A stretch of DNA of 64,000 nt from Tautonia rosea (GCF_012958305.1 NZ_JABBYO010000005.1:1-64000); one strand, 5' to 3'. Positions 1-10,034 are shown, counted from the first letter of the stretch. Program-made: numbers and translations. Notes: generated from the letters alone by a model not told the origin.

Positions 1-711
1 ACCCGACAGCGCCCCCGCCCCCCCCGGCTTCACCCGCATCCTCCCCGACCTCGACCCCTCTCCCTCTCTCGAAGGAGAGCAGGTACCAGTCAGACCGGGC
101 GAGAGGGCCGATCCGCCATCAACCCTCGACCTCCCCTCCGAATTCATCGACACTCAGGGAGACGTCTTGTCGCACGGAAACACGCCCTTTACGCCTCTTT
201 ACGCGATCGCTACGCCCTCTCCTCCGCCATCCTTCCTCTCCAACACTGAGGACGCCTCAAACGGTCCTCTGTCTGCGTCGCTCGGTGAGACTTACGGGGA
301 GACCTCGTCGGACTCCTGCTCGAACCGTGCGGGCTTCGGCTTGGAGACGTCTCCGGAGCTTACCTGCTCCTCCAGGGACCGCGCATTGACCCCGAGCGAA
401 TCGTCCCCGACTTCACGGAATCCTCTCGACTCGGATCGACGGAGCGAACCCATTCTTCCGGAGCCTCACCCAGGAGAAGACCGCTCGAACTCCTTTTTCA
501 CAAGAGACTTGGAACGAGATGCCAGCTCCCGTGCTCGGGAAGCGCCCCAGCGCACCGACCCCAGCCCGACCCCGCACCAACCCGGCAACGTGCCGGTCGA
601 TCGAACGCCGTGGCCGGGTTCGATCCCGGAGCCGCCTCCCGTCCGTCCCTTGCCTCGGCCGTACCGGGCCCGCTGAGTGGGAGCAGTCCTGATCGGCTCG
701 CTCTCCCCTCC
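1..711. other. Left-edge region, no confident gene; open frame on + strand from base 2 to 676
   Basis: A plus-strand frame is open from base 2 to a TGA at 674-676 and ends 35 bases before the convergent WD40 gene. The predicted protein is rich in Pro, Ser, Thr and Arg with no domain I recognise. The first 60 bases have strongly C-biased third codon positions, which would fit the disordered C-terminus of a gene starting outside the window, but that bias fades further in. A minus-strand frame at 413-976 is no better supported. I treat the stretch as unassigned, possibly the 3' end of a gene entering from the left. Confidence 0.25.
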
Positions 712-1866
712 TCAGGGCTTCCAGACGACCAGTCCGGAGACGACTCCCCCGACTGCGACGAGCCTCCCGTCGTGGCTGAAATCGAGGCTGTGGATCGGGT
801 TCGGTTGATCCTGAAGCCGGTGAAGCACCTGAAGGTTCTCCCAAGCCCGGAGCATCACCTCCCCCTCCGAAGTTCCCAGGGCGAGGGTTGTCCCGTCGGG
901 AGAGAGGGCGAACGAGGTCACGCGATGATGCACATCGAACAGCGACTCCGACTCTCCCCGGATCAAGTCCCAGCACTCAAGGTGTTGAGCGCCGAGGTCC
1001 AGCCAGAGCACCTTGTTGTCACTGGGCAGAAACTCCACCCTTCGGACAATGCTTTGCGGAGTGAGTCGCAACTGCTGCCTGACCTCGCCACTTGGCACTT
1101 CCACGACCAGAAGCATTCCCCCCAGGTCATCACGGACCGCCGTCGTGAGCGACCGGGAATCGGACGAAAAGTCAAGGTCCGTAATGATCCGCGATTGCGT
1201 CTCATGCACCTCAAGTAACTGACCCGAAGACACATCCCACAACACGAGGCTTCCCGAGACATCTCCTGAAGCCAGCGTCTTGCCGTCGGGCGAGAATTCC
1301 AGGGCGGCGATCGACACATCGCGACGGTGCAGGGTCGTTTCTCGGCGCCCGTCCCTCAGGTTCCAGAGCACGATGCTTCCGTCCCAGGTGCCCCATGCCA
1401 TCAGCTCCCGATCCGGCGAGAACGCCAGGCATTTGATCTTCCGGTCCGGTCCTCCCCACTCGGACCGCGGCTTCTCCTCCGGAAGCTGCCAGAGGGACAG
1501 CCTCCCTGTCGTATCGCACGAGGCGATTCTCAGGCCCTCGGGAGCGAAGCAGAGCGAGTGGATTGGGGTGGACGGCGACTTCAGCGACAGGACATTCTCA
1601 GACGGTTGCGCGAAGAGTCCCGAGGTCAGGAGCCCCAGAACCAGCGAGAACATCCCGGTCACAATCCCCCCCGACGCGAGAAGCCAGAGTCTCCCCAATG
1701 GTCCGCTTGCCTTCGAATGGCAGCCGAATGCATCAGGGATGCCGAATCGTTCGTCGTTGTGTTCGGGATGGAGCATCACCTCTCCCTCATCATCAAATGA
1801 ACCAGAATCACAGAATGGGCATCGTCCCTTCGTTCGAGTCCACCAGCGTGGACGATCAGGCGTCAC
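712..1866 (-). CDS. Membrane-anchored WD40 repeat protein with N-terminal Cys/His cluster
   Basis: This 384-residue protein starts at a GTG. Residues 1-55 carry a C-x2-C pair (CPFC) followed by a downstream CH pair, which looks like a small zinc ribbon. One transmembrane segment follows at about residues 60-85. The remainder is WD40 beta-propeller with repeated LxFSPDGxxLA motifs and GxVVLW-type strand ends (for example SPDGKTLASGD and SPDGTTLALGT). WD40 proteins are scaffolds and no enzyme domain is attached. The topology suggests a cytoplasmic metal-binding head and a propeller outside the membrane, or the reverse. It is divergent from mutL across about 260 bases. The fold is secure, the biological role unknown. 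Confidence 0.85.
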   Translation of the reverse strand: MTPDRPRWWTRTKGRCPFCDSGSFDDEGEVMLHPEHNDERFGIPDAFGCHSKASGPLGRLWLLASGGIVTGMFSLVLGLLTSGLFAQPSENVLSLKSPSTPIHSLCFAPEGLRIASCDTTGRLSLWQLPEEKPRSEWGGPDRKIKCLAFSPDRELMAWGTWDGSIVLWNLRDGRRETTLHRRDVSIAALEFSPDGKTLASGDVSGSLVLWDVSSGQLLEVHETQSRIITDLDFSSDSRSLTTAVRDDLGGMLLVVEVPSGEVRQQLRLTPQSIVRRVEFLPSDNKVLWLDLGAQHLECWDLIRGESESLFDVHHRVTSFALSPDGTTLALGTSEGEVMLRAWENLQVLHRLQDQPNPIHSLDFSHDGRLVAVGGVVSGLVVWKP

Positions 1867-2083
1867 CTCACGCTCTCCCCGCTTGTCCCGGCAAGGACGG
1901 CATGGGGAGGCGTCTGTTCTCTCTTACCGAGATCCGATCGAGCCTTACACCCAGGACCCCCGGATCGATCCCCTTTTTCCACCTCAGTCCAATGAATTCC
2001 GGAAAAATGCTTGACGATCGAACGCGATACTCTCACTCGGACGTTTTCCGTCAGACCTGTTCGATGTTCGTTTGATCACAAGG

Positions 2084-2089
2084 TATAAT
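2084..2089 (+). promoter_or_regulatory. Candidate -10 box (TATAAT) for mutL
   Basis: A perfect TATAAT lies 35 bases before the preferred mutL start, in an intergenic region more AT-rich than its surroundings. No good -35 hexamer is found at 16-18 bases; TTCGAT is the closest. A transcription start near 2096 is inferred. Confidence 0.45.
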
Positions 2090-2124
2090 GCACCAAAGGG
2101 GCTGCGTTCGAAGGAGCGATGGTG

Positions 2125-4107
2125 ATGGGCATGATCCGGGAACTCTCTCCGTCCGTCGTCAACCAAATCGCCGCCGGCGAGGTGGTCGAGCGGCCGGCGA
2201 GCGTCGTGAAGGAACTCCTAGAAAACGCGATCGACGCCGGTGCGACCCGGATCGAGCTGACCGTCGAGCGCGGGGGCCGCGACCTGGTTCGAGTCGCCGA
2301 CAACGGAAGCGGGATCAGCCGAGAGGATCTCCCCCTCGCCTTCCGTCCCCATGCGACCAGCAAACTCTCTGAGGCCGATGACCTACACCGCATCCGGACC
2401 CTCGGTTTTCGAGGAGAGGCTCTGGCAGCCATTGCCGAGATCTCGCGGGTCCGCTGCCAGACCCGCACCGCCGACGCCGAGGTCGGCTCGGAACAGGCGA
2501 TCGAAGGGGGTGAGCACTCCGAGATCCGCGACTGCGGCTGCCCGGTCGGCACGGTCATCGAGGTTCGCAACCTCTTCTTCAATACCCCGGTCCGCCGGAC
2601 CTTCCTCAAAAGCGACACGACCGAAGCCGGCCACGTGGCCGAGATGTTTACCCGGATTGCCCTGGCTCACCCGACCATTCACCTGACCTTCCGCTCCGGC
2701 TCGAAGACCTTGCACGACCTCCCCCCCGTCACCGGCCTCAAGGACCGCGTCGCCGTCTTCTTCGGTCGCGAGCTGGCCGACGCCCTGCTCTGGGTCGAAA
2801 GTGAGATCAACGACTTCCATCTCTGGGGATACGTCGCTCACCCCTCGCAGAGTCGATCCAGCACCAAGGGTCAGTACCTCTTTGTCGGAGGTCGATTTGT
2901 CCGAGACCGATCCCTCGGCCACGCTTTGACCGAGGCTTACCGAGGCCTGCTCATGGTCGGCCGCGTCCCGGTCGCCTTCCTTCACCTCGATCTCCCTCCC
3001 GAAGAGGTGGACGTGAACGTCCATCCCACCAAGGTCGAGGTCCGGTTCCGGGACTCGCAGCGCATCTATGGCCAGCTCCTCCGGACCGTCCGTCAGACGT
3101 TCCTGACTAGCGATCTCCACAGCAGGCTTCAGGCCCCTCCGACGCGACCCGATCCCACTCCCCCCGGTCCTGCCGAGCCGGACTCGGAGGCCGGCGCCTC
3201 GTCGCGGGAGCCCGGCTTCGCGCTCCGGTCCGACCCGTTCGACCGACAGATGGTTGCCTCCTGGTTCCCTCCCTCAAGCGGCTCGGGAATGTCTCCTCCG
3301 GCTCGACCGGCCAACCTCGATGACCTCCCTCGCCGCGAGGAGCCTGAGTGGGCCAGGTCGCTTCCGCCCGCCCCCACGTCCTCGCCGTCCTCCTCGTTCA
3401 ACGAGTTCGCCGAAGAGTCTCCGATCCCTTCGACCGAATCGACCGAACCAGCCATCCCGGTTTCTGTTCCTCCGACTCCGTCTGATGCGCAGACCTCGAC
3501 CACCGCTGGCGTCCCTGTTCAGGATGTCGGCGTCCTGCCTCCTCGAGCGATCCAGGTCCACGACAGCTACCTCATTGCCGAAACCGAGGACGGCATGGTG
3601 GTCATCGACCAGCACGCCCTTCATGAACGCATCCTGTTCGAGGAGTTCCGTTCCCGAGTCGAGCGCGGAGGGGTTGAGTCTCAGCGCCTTCTGGTTCCCG
3701 AGCCCGTCGAGCTGGGAGCCGACGAGGCGGCCGAGGTTCTGGAACGCCGCGACGTCCTGGCAACGCTTGGCCTGGAGGTTGAACCGTTCGGCGGTGGAAC
3801 CGTCCTGGTCGGCAGTGTGCCGGCAATGCTCGGCCCGATCAGTCCGACACGCCTCCTTCGCGATCTGGCCGAGCAACTGGTCGGCCGACCGGTTCCGCCT
3901 TCGGCCGATGCGGTCCTGAACGACGTGCTCAGCCTCATGGCCTGTAAAGCCGCGATCAAGGCCGGTCAACGGCTTTCGTCCGACGAGGTCGCCGCCCTGC
4001 TTGCCCGCCGACACCTCGTGACCGACGCCCACCACTGCCCTCACGGCCGGCCAACCGCCCTGATCTTCACGAAGGAGGAGCTGGAAAAGCAATTCGGCCG
4101 CGTCTGA
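2125..4107 (+). CDS. mutL: DNA mismatch repair protein MutL, endonuclease-type
   Basis: This is the ATP-dependent mismatch-repair clamp that links MutS recognition to strand incision. The N-terminal GHKL ATPase shows QIAAGEVVERPASVVKELLE, the D-x-G-x-G motif VADNGSGIS and TLGFRGEAL. A Pro/Ser-rich linker of roughly 130 residues follows. The C-terminal dimerisation domain contains DQHALHERILFEE, matching the metal-binding DQHA-x2-E-x4-E nicking motif, plus ACKAA and CPHGRPT, all typical of MutL from bacteria lacking MutH. An AAGGAG at 2111-2116 sits 8 bases before ATG 2125; ATG 2119 is too close to it. No mutS is in the window. Length about 660 residues is normal. Confidence 0.97.
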   Translation: MGMIRELSPSVVNQIAAGEVVERPASVVKELLENAIDAGATRIELTVERGGRDLVRVADNGSGISREDLPLAFRPHATSKLSEADDLHRIRTLGFRGEALAAIAEISRVRCQTRTADAEVGSEQAIEGGEHSEIRDCGCPVGTVIEVRNLFFNTPVRRTFLKSDTTEAGHVAEMFTRIALAHPTIHLTFRSGSKTLHDLPPVTGLKDRVAVFFGRELADALLWVESEINDFHLWGYVAHPSQSRSSTKGQYLFVGGRFVRDRSLGHALTEAYRGLLMVGRVPVAFLHLDLPPEEVDVNVHPTKVEVRFRDSQRIYGQLLRTVRQTFLTSDLHSRLQAPPTRPDPTPPGPAEPDSEAGASSREPGFALRSDPFDRQMVASWFPPSSGSGMSPPARPANLDDLPRREEPEWARSLPPAPTSSPSSSFNEFAEESPIPSTESTEPAIPVSVPPTPSDAQTSTTAGVPVQDVGVLPPRAIQVHDSYLIAETEDGMVVIDQHALHERILFEEFRSRVERGGVESQRLLVPEPVELGADEAAEVLERRDVLATLGLEVEPFGGGTVLVGSVPAMLGPISPTRLLRDLAEQLVGRPVPPSADAVLNDVLSLMACKAAIKAGQRLSSDEVAALLARRHLVTDAHHCPHGRPTALIFTKEELEKQFGRV

Positions 4108-4274
4108 CCCCCCGGCCGAAGCAAGGTTCTCCGATGACTTTCGCCTCTGCCGCGACCGTCGTATGATGAGACCATCATTCCCCGAACGGGCGGCGGTCCT
4201 GGCCCTGGGTCGCCTTCGTCATCACGTGCCCGATGAATCGTCCCTTTTGACTGACTGAGCCGGAGCGTTTCCCG

Positions 4275-5771
4275 ATGATCTGCGTCACCCTCGGCCGAGG
4301 CCGGCACCGCACGCTGCTGGAGGAGTGGGGCCAGGCCGCCGAGGCCGGTGCCGAGCTGGTTGAGCTGCGGATCGACTGCCTTCGCAGCGAGATCAACCTC
4401 AAACGCCTCCTGACCGACCGCCGCACCCCGATCGTCTTCACCGTGCGACGAGGTGCCGACGGCGGCCTTTGGCGCGGTAACGACGAGAAGCGCCTCCTCC
4501 TCCTGCGTGAGGCGATTGTCACCGGCGTCGAGTACGTCGACCTGGAGCTGGACATCGCCAAATCGATCCCCCGCTTCGGCAAGACCAAGCGGATCATCAG
4601 CTACCACAACTTTCGCGAGACCCCTGCCGACCTGGATTCAATCGCCGACCAGGCGCAGGAGGCCAATGCCGACGTCGTGAAGATCGCCACGATGGCCAGG
4701 TCGGTCGGCGATGCGAGCCGCATTCTGGAAGCTGCGGCCCGATCCTCCGAGAAGGTCCCCACCATTGGGATTGCCATGGGGCCGATGGGGGTCTTCACCC
4801 GGGTCCTCGGTCGGAAATTCGGCGCACCGTTCACCTATGCCGGCTTCAATCCGGAACGGATCTTCGCCCCCGGTATGCTCCATTTCGACGAACTGCGGCG
4901 CGATTACGGCTACGATCGGATCAACGCCGAGACGGAGGTTTACGCTGTGATCGGAGATCCGATCGCCCACAGCCTCAGTCCCGCCGTTCACAACGCCGCG
5001 TTCCTGAAACTCGGGATCAACGCGGTCTATGTTCCGCTCTTGATCCCCAATGGCAAGCTCAAGGAATCGCTCGACCTGCTCTCTTGGCTTGATTTGAAGG
5101 GAATGAGCGTCACGATCCCGCATAAAGAGGCCATTCTTCCCCTGCTCCGCCAGGTCGATGGCGCGGTTGATCGGCTGAAGGCGTGCAACACCGTGGTCAT
5201 CAAGAAGAACGTCTGGACCGGCCACAATACCGACTACCACGCGGCCATGAGCGTCCTGGAGGAAGCCTACGGCGGCTCGACCAGCGACGAGGTGAGCGTC
5301 CTGATGGACAAGCAGGTGCTCATTCTTGGCGCTGGCGGCGTGGCTCGTACCATTGCTTATGGATTGACCCGACGTGGCGCCGGGGTTGCGATCACCAACC
5401 GCGACGACGAGCGAGCGGCCCGCGTGGCGTCCGAGGTCGGGTGCCGCCACATTTCCTGGGCGGCTCGGGCAAGTACCCCGTGCGATGTTCTCATCAATGG
5501 GACGCCCGTGGGCATGCACCCGAACGTCGATGAGACACCGGTCCCTCCCGCCGCCTTCCGGGCCGGCATGGTGGCGTTCGATACGATTTACCACCCCGAG
5601 AACACAATGTTTCTGAAGCTTGCTCGTGAACGCGAGTGCAGAACAATTTCTGGGGTAGATATGTTCGTTCGCCAGGCCGAACTTCAGTTTGCCCTCTTCA
5701 CCGGCCGCAGCGCTCCGACCGACCTGATGCGTCAGGTCGTGGCCCGGAAACTGGGGGTGACACGAGACTGA
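4275..5771 (+). CDS. aroDE: Bifunctional 3-dehydroquinate dehydratase (type I) / shikimate dehydrogenase
   Basis: One 498-residue chain carries two consecutive shikimate-pathway enzymes. Residues 1-215 are type I dehydroquinase: H111 in ISYHNF and the Schiff-base lysine K136 in DVVKIATMA are both present. From about residue 220 the shikimate dehydrogenase domain shows GDPIAHSLSPAVHN, the VTIPHK lysine motif, NTD and the NADP-binding ILGAGGVART. It converts 3-dehydroquinate to shikimate in two steps in the cytoplasm. This AroD-AroE order is the one known from plants and some bacteria including planctomycetes and chlamydiae. GGAG lies 9 bases before the ATG. It follows mutL by 167 bases in the same direction. 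Confidence 0.95.
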   Translation: MICVTLGRGRHRTLLEEWGQAAEAGAELVELRIDCLRSEINLKRLLTDRRTPIVFTVRRGADGGLWRGNDEKRLLLLREAIVTGVEYVDLELDIAKSIPRFGKTKRIISYHNFRETPADLDSIADQAQEANADVVKIATMARSVGDASRILEAAARSSEKVPTIGIAMGPMGVFTRVLGRKFGAPFTYAGFNPERIFAPGMLHFDELRRDYGYDRINAETEVYAVIGDPIAHSLSPAVHNAAFLKLGINAVYVPLLIPNGKLKESLDLLSWLDLKGMSVTIPHKEAILPLLRQVDGAVDRLKACNTVVIKKNVWTGHNTDYHAAMSVLEEAYGGSTSDEVSVLMDKQVLILGAGGVARTIAYGLTRRGAGVAITNRDDERAARVASEVGCRHISWAARASTPCDVLINGTPVGMHPNVDETPVPPAAFRAGMVAFDTIYHPENTMFLKLARERECRTISGVDMFVRQAELQFALFTGRSAPTDLMRQVVARKLGVTRD

Positions 5772-5798
5772 CACTGTAGCCAACAACGAGCATTCGGT

Positions 5799-8363
5799 TC
5801 AGCGATCCTCGACAATCGGTTGCCGCTGCATTGCTTCCAGGCCCGCACCCCAGGTGAAGCGGTGCAAGCCGCCTGTCCATCGGGAGTGGGGTTCGACCCC
5901 GTCGGGACCGATCGACACGGCCGATCCACCAACAATCGCCGCGAATCCCAGGGCCAGCAGCCACGGCCACCACCCTCCCCACCCGGTCGCCCCATGCTCC
6001 GGTTGCAACTGGACCATCGAGCGACGCATGATGAGCATCCCCAGCGCCATGAGGGCTCCCATCGTCGAGATGACCAGGCCGGTCACGAACCCGGCTGGTC
6101 GGTATCGGAAGACGATCTCATGGTCACCTTTAGGAACAAAAACGGCCCGGAAGTTGACGTGGGCTGGTCGGATTGGCACCGGTTGGCCGTCGAGCGTCGC
6201 CGACCAGCCGGGGTCAAACGTATCGGCCAGGAAGAGGTAGGCGTCGGTCGTCGATCGAGTCTGCACGACCAGGCGTTCCGGGATCTCCTCGATGATCTCG
6301 GCGTTGCCCGAAACGTCGGTGTCGACCGGCAAGGGGCGGTCGGGGTCCTCGACGACCAGTTGATCCCGGATCGCCGGACCGAGTTGGGTGAGCTGAGCGA
6401 CGGCCTCGTCCTCGTCGTTCGCATAAACGGGACGACCCATCAACCGAGCGCGGGGCAGGCGATCGGGATTGGAGAAGACGTAGGCTGTGCCGACCTTCTC
6501 CGGGGGTGGCCAGTCAGCCACTTGGCCCCGAAAGCCATAGAGCAAGTGCGAAACGCTGGCGACGGTCGATTGCTCGACCACCTCGACCGTCGCATCCATG
6601 TAGCGTTTCCAGCGCGAGGGGATCATGGGGGTTTCCCCCATCAACGAATCCAGATCAAAAACCGGCGGCAAGCTCCATGCGAGCGTATCCCGAACTGGCA
6701 TGAAGTCGATCGGGAACGAGGCATATCCGGGTTCTCCGGCCGAAAAACGTCCGAATCCCGAGACGCGTTGATGATCGGGATCAGCCAGAATGAACTCGGC
6801 CGTCTCGGGCGGATCGGTCCAGTAGCCTGGGTCGATCGTCGGGGCATCATGCCAGTGAGAGCCGAACAGGTCGGCCATCACGAGCAAGGGCAGAGCCGCC
6901 GCCAGCACAGTTCGGCGGACTCCCGACGCTCGCGCCGCCCACCCGGCGAGCATCAGGCCGATGAGGGTCAAGACCCCGGTCCGAAGACCCGCCTGGGACA
7001 ATTCCTCGCCGAGCCATCGGTAGCGGTCCTGGTGGTACGGCTTCGGCCAGGGATCGGGCACGGCGAAGGCGGGAGCGTAGACGATCGTCATGATTGGCAC
7101 CGACGCGAGCACCAGAGCCGCGACGGTCAAGACCGCCCAGCGAAGCCGAACTCGTCCTGGCCGGGCGAGCCGATCGGCCCCGATCGCCGCTAGTGCTGCC
7201 ACGGCCAGCGAAACCCACAAATGAAAGCGCACCGGAATGCGAGAGCTTCCCAGGACGGGAATCCTGTGCGCATGGTCCATCAGGAACGTGAACCGGCCGA
7301 GCATCAGGAGCGTGCCCACCGTGGCCAGGATCGGCCAGAAGGCCCCCCATCGATTGCGGCGGCCCGAAAGGCCGACCACGGCCAGGGCAATCCCGAGAAC
7401 ACTCATGTAGGTGTTCATTTCATGGTACGGATAGAAGCCGTCCATCCAGTCGGTGTCTCGGGCTCGGGTGCCGTAGGCTTCGCGAAGGACCAAGGTGGGC
7501 AACAACTCGGGGCTCCACGAGCCGTAGGTCAAACCTTCCCAGGTCAGCCCTTCGGCGCGGGGAGATCGGTCGAGCAGCTCTTTCGAGGGGATCCACTGCA
7601 CACTCGACAGGATTGCTCCCATCACAGGAATGCCCGCGGCAACCCCGAGCGCGAACAGTCGGTTGCGCCTTCCCCGCTCGATCGAAGCGCGATAGACCCC
7701 ATAAACCCCCAGGAGCATGCTCGTGAGCAGGAAATCTTGAAGATGACCGGCAAAGATCTGGCAGGCCATTGCCAGGCCTCCCAGGGCCACGGCCCGCAGC
7801 CGGCCCCCTTGCCAGGCACATTCGAGGGCCCAGACCGCCAGGGGAACGCTTGCAAGTGCGTTGACCATGCTCGTGTGGATCAGGTGCGCCCACATGAAGC
7901 CGCTCAGGCCGAAGATCGCTCCACCGGTGAGGGCGCCGATCGGCCCGACGTGCCGACGCAGCCAACCGAAGGTGCCCACGCCGGTGAGCCAGATCGAGAA
8001 GACCGTATCAAGCCCGAACGCCTTCCAGGTTTCCATCCAGGGATAGAAGACATACTTGAATGGATGGAAATATCCGGCCTGGCTTTCGCTGTAGAGGGGC
8101 ATCCCGCAGTAAAGGCCGGGGAACCACCGAGAGAACCGACCAGCCTTCAACTCGCTGGCGAAGAAGTCACGATACGGAAGGTTGATCTCGGTGACGTCGA
8201 AGTAGAACAAGGCCGCCTTCATGGCGACCACGTCCCAGAAGAAGGCCGCGATGGCGGCAGTCCAGACGAGCAGGGCCAGCACGTCTCCCGCGCCGAGCGG
8301 GCGAGGGGCCGGTATCCAGGCAGATTCGAGCGTCCGGTCAGCTTCGATCGGTTCGGTCGCCAC
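5799..8363 (-). CDS. YfhO-family polytopic membrane protein (GT-C-like)
   Basis: An 854-residue protein starting at GTG with a dozen or more hydrophobic segments, an early loop containing YFDVTEINLPYRDFF and FPGLYCGMPLYSESQAG, and a long C-terminal extracytoplasmic part ending in further membrane helices. The pattern is that of YfhO/GT-C type membrane proteins; in Bacillus YfhO adds sugars to lipoteichoic acid. The acidic residues in the first loop are the usual candidates for binding a lipid-linked sugar. It is 12 bases downstream of another large membrane protein and probably co-transcribed with it. Family is confident, substrate unknown. Confidence 0.85.
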   Translation of the reverse strand: MATEPIEADRTLESAWIPAPRPLGAGDVLALLVWTAAIAAFFWDVVAMKAALFYFDVTEINLPYRDFFASELKAGRFSRWFPGLYCGMPLYSESQAGYFHPFKYVFYPWMETWKAFGLDTVFSIWLTGVGTFGWLRRHVGPIGALTGGAIFGLSGFMWAHLIHTSMVNALASVPLAVWALECAWQGGRLRAVALGGLAMACQIFAGHLQDFLLTSMLLGVYGVYRASIERGRRNRLFALGVAAGIPVMGAILSSVQWIPSKELLDRSPRAEGLTWEGLTYGSWSPELLPTLVLREAYGTRARDTDWMDGFYPYHEMNTYMSVLGIALAVVGLSGRRNRWGAFWPILATVGTLLMLGRFTFLMDHAHRIPVLGSSRIPVRFHLWVSLAVAALAAIGADRLARPGRVRLRWAVLTVAALVLASVPIMTIVYAPAFAVPDPWPKPYHQDRYRWLGEELSQAGLRTGVLTLIGLMLAGWAARASGVRRTVLAAALPLLVMADLFGSHWHDAPTIDPGYWTDPPETAEFILADPDHQRVSGFGRFSAGEPGYASFPIDFMPVRDTLAWSLPPVFDLDSLMGETPMIPSRWKRYMDATVEVVEQSTVASVSHLLYGFRGQVADWPPPEKVGTAYVFSNPDRLPRARLMGRPVYANDEDEAVAQLTQLGPAIRDQLVVEDPDRPLPVDTDVSGNAEIIEEIPERLVVQTRSTTDAYLFLADTFDPGWSATLDGQPVPIRPAHVNFRAVFVPKGDHEIVFRYRPAGFVTGLVISTMGALMALGMLIMRRSMVQLQPEHGATGWGGWWPWLLALGFAAIVGGSAVSIGPDGVEPHSRWTGGLHRFTWGAGLEAMQRQPIVEDR

Positions 8364-8375
8364 GGTCTCGAAGTC

Positions 8376-10034
8376 TCAGGGGGTGAGAAGGGTGAGTTGA
8401 TCCAGTTCGTTCGGGTCGCGATCCTCGCGGCGCCACGATTCGAGCAGCATCGCTCGCCAGTCGGGGACCGGATCGAGCACAAACAAGGCCCCCTGGCCCG
8501 GTTCCAGGCCGCTCGACCAGCCCTCGAAGCGGTTCGGGTACGTTGGGAAGGGAACGCCAACGACTCGTCCTCCCGAAAGGAAGGCGATGCGATAGACCTT
8601 CCAGTAATCGCCGAACACATGAGAGGTTCCGGCAGGCAGGACGGTCGCACGGTCGAGGATGGCAGCAGGAGGAGTGTCCTCGTCGGCAGGAGTTTCTCGA
8701 TCCTGGAAGACCACGAGACCCTCGGATGAGACTGGCGACCCTCGGAGTAGGTCGACGCTCAGCCAGCCCAGACCGACGTACCAGGAGACGACACTGGCGG
8801 TCATCACGGCGCCGAACAGGGCGGAAAGAAAGAGGGTCGCCGCCCAGGCGGCCGCGCCCCGACTGGCGATCGATCGCATCACCAGGCCAAAGCCGAGCGA
8901 CCAGGGCACGAGCAGGAAAATCAAGTAGCGGTAGTTGTCAGAATTGAAAATATTTCGATTGATCAAGAACGCGACCAGGATCAAGCCCGCCGAGATCAAA
9001 ACACCATGTTGCACCGCCCTCTCTGCGGACCCTTGTGGAGAACGATCTCGGATGAGGCGGACGATGGCCGCGACAAAGAGGAGCAGCCCAAGCGCAGTGG
9101 CATACGGCCCGGCGTTGAGCGAGGGGGAAGCATCCTCCGGGCCTGTTCGAGCGGGGCGTCCCAGCTCGGTGAGTGCTTCCGGGGTCGATTGCAGGTCGGG
9201 AAGCTCGTGCCCGACGATGAGCCGAGGGAGGCAATCCATCACGAGAATCCGGGCATGATCTGCGATCACGCTCGGCTGGAAGATCGGAGCAAATTGCTGG
9301 CCGTACGGATCATACGGATCGGCACGTTTCCCGAGTTCGCGAGGGACCACCCCGAGGACCAGACCCAGTACGAAGACCACCGCCGCGACCTTGCCTGAGT
9401 TCGACTTCCCGCGAACCCACCACGAAGCGACCGCTGCGGGGACCAGGCCTGCCATCGTAAAGACAACCATCGTGTCGAGATAAAGGCCGAGTCCGCACCA
9501 GAGGCCCAGCAGGCCCGATCGCCAGGCACCTCCCCTGGTCAAACACCCGACCATCCCCGCGAAGGCCGCCGCGTGCCAGGCGAGTGTCAGCAGATGCCCG
9601 CCGGTGATCCGTCCCGAAAGCCAGACGGTTCCGACCGACGAGAAGACCAGAGGGACGATCGCCCAGCAGGCCACCCCTGCGCCGAACGCTCGCCAGGCCA
9701 GAACGAAAGTGGCCGTGATGACCAGGAGCCAGGCCACCAGGCCGCCGCTGACCAGCGTGGCCGGGCTCACTCCGTACAGCAAGGCCTGGGGATAAGAGAG
9801 CAGGACCGGCAGGATCCCCATGTGAGGGGTGCCGGGATAATGCCATCGCCAGGAACCGTTGACGGCATCGAGCAAGGTCAAACCATCGACGGCGAGGTCG
9901 CTGTCGAGGTGGTCGGCCGCAGCGAGGATCAAGGGGATTCGCAGGACCGAGGTCCAGAGCAGGCCCATCGCCAGCACCAGCCAGGGCCATCGGGGAGAAC
10001 GGTCGGAGGACGGCGAAGCGTTGGGGGTGGTCAT
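8376..10034 (-). CDS. Polytopic membrane protein, possible GT-C glycosyltransferase
   Basis: This 552-residue protein has a hydrophobic anchor at residues 17-37, a loop with DSDLAVDGL, and about ten more membrane helices. A C-terminal soluble part of about 130 residues follows. The first-loop acidic cluster and overall layout resemble GT-C/ArnT-like glycosyltransferases, but I cannot assign a specific family. It lies immediately upstream of the YfhO-family gene in the same orientation, so the two may act on the same lipid-linked substrate. The glycosyltransferase reading is inference from topology and context. Confidence 0.75.
   Translation of the reverse strand: MTTPNASPSSDRSPRWPWLVLAMGLLWTSVLRIPLILAAADHLDSDLAVDGLTLLDAVNGSWRWHYPGTPHMGILPVLLSYPQALLYGVSPATLVSGGLVAWLLVITATFVLAWRAFGAGVACWAIVPLVFSSVGTVWLSGRITGGHLLTLAWHAAAFAGMVGCLTRGGAWRSGLLGLWCGLGLYLDTMVVFTMAGLVPAAVASWWVRGKSNSGKVAAVVFVLGLVLGVVPRELGKRADPYDPYGQQFAPIFQPSVIADHARILVMDCLPRLIVGHELPDLQSTPEALTELGRPARTGPEDASPSLNAGPYATALGLLLFVAAIVRLIRDRSPQGSAERAVQHGVLISAGLILVAFLINRNIFNSDNYRYLIFLLVPWSLGFGLVMRSIASRGAAAWAATLFLSALFGAVMTASVVSWYVGLGWLSVDLLRGSPVSSEGLVVFQDRETPADEDTPPAAILDRATVLPAGTSHVFGDYWKVYRIAFLSGGRVVGVPFPTYPNRFEGWSSGLEPGQGALFVLDPVPDWRAMLLESWRREDRDPNELDQLTLLTP

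Noticed and set aside
4163-4178. ATGATG/CATCAT hairpin between mutL and aroDE
   Set aside because: Only 6 bp and AT-poor context; too weak to call a terminator.
7221-8729. 502-codon plus-strand frame opposite the YfhO-family gene
   Set aside because: Antisense shadow with composition unlike a protein (His, Gln, Arg, Gly rich).
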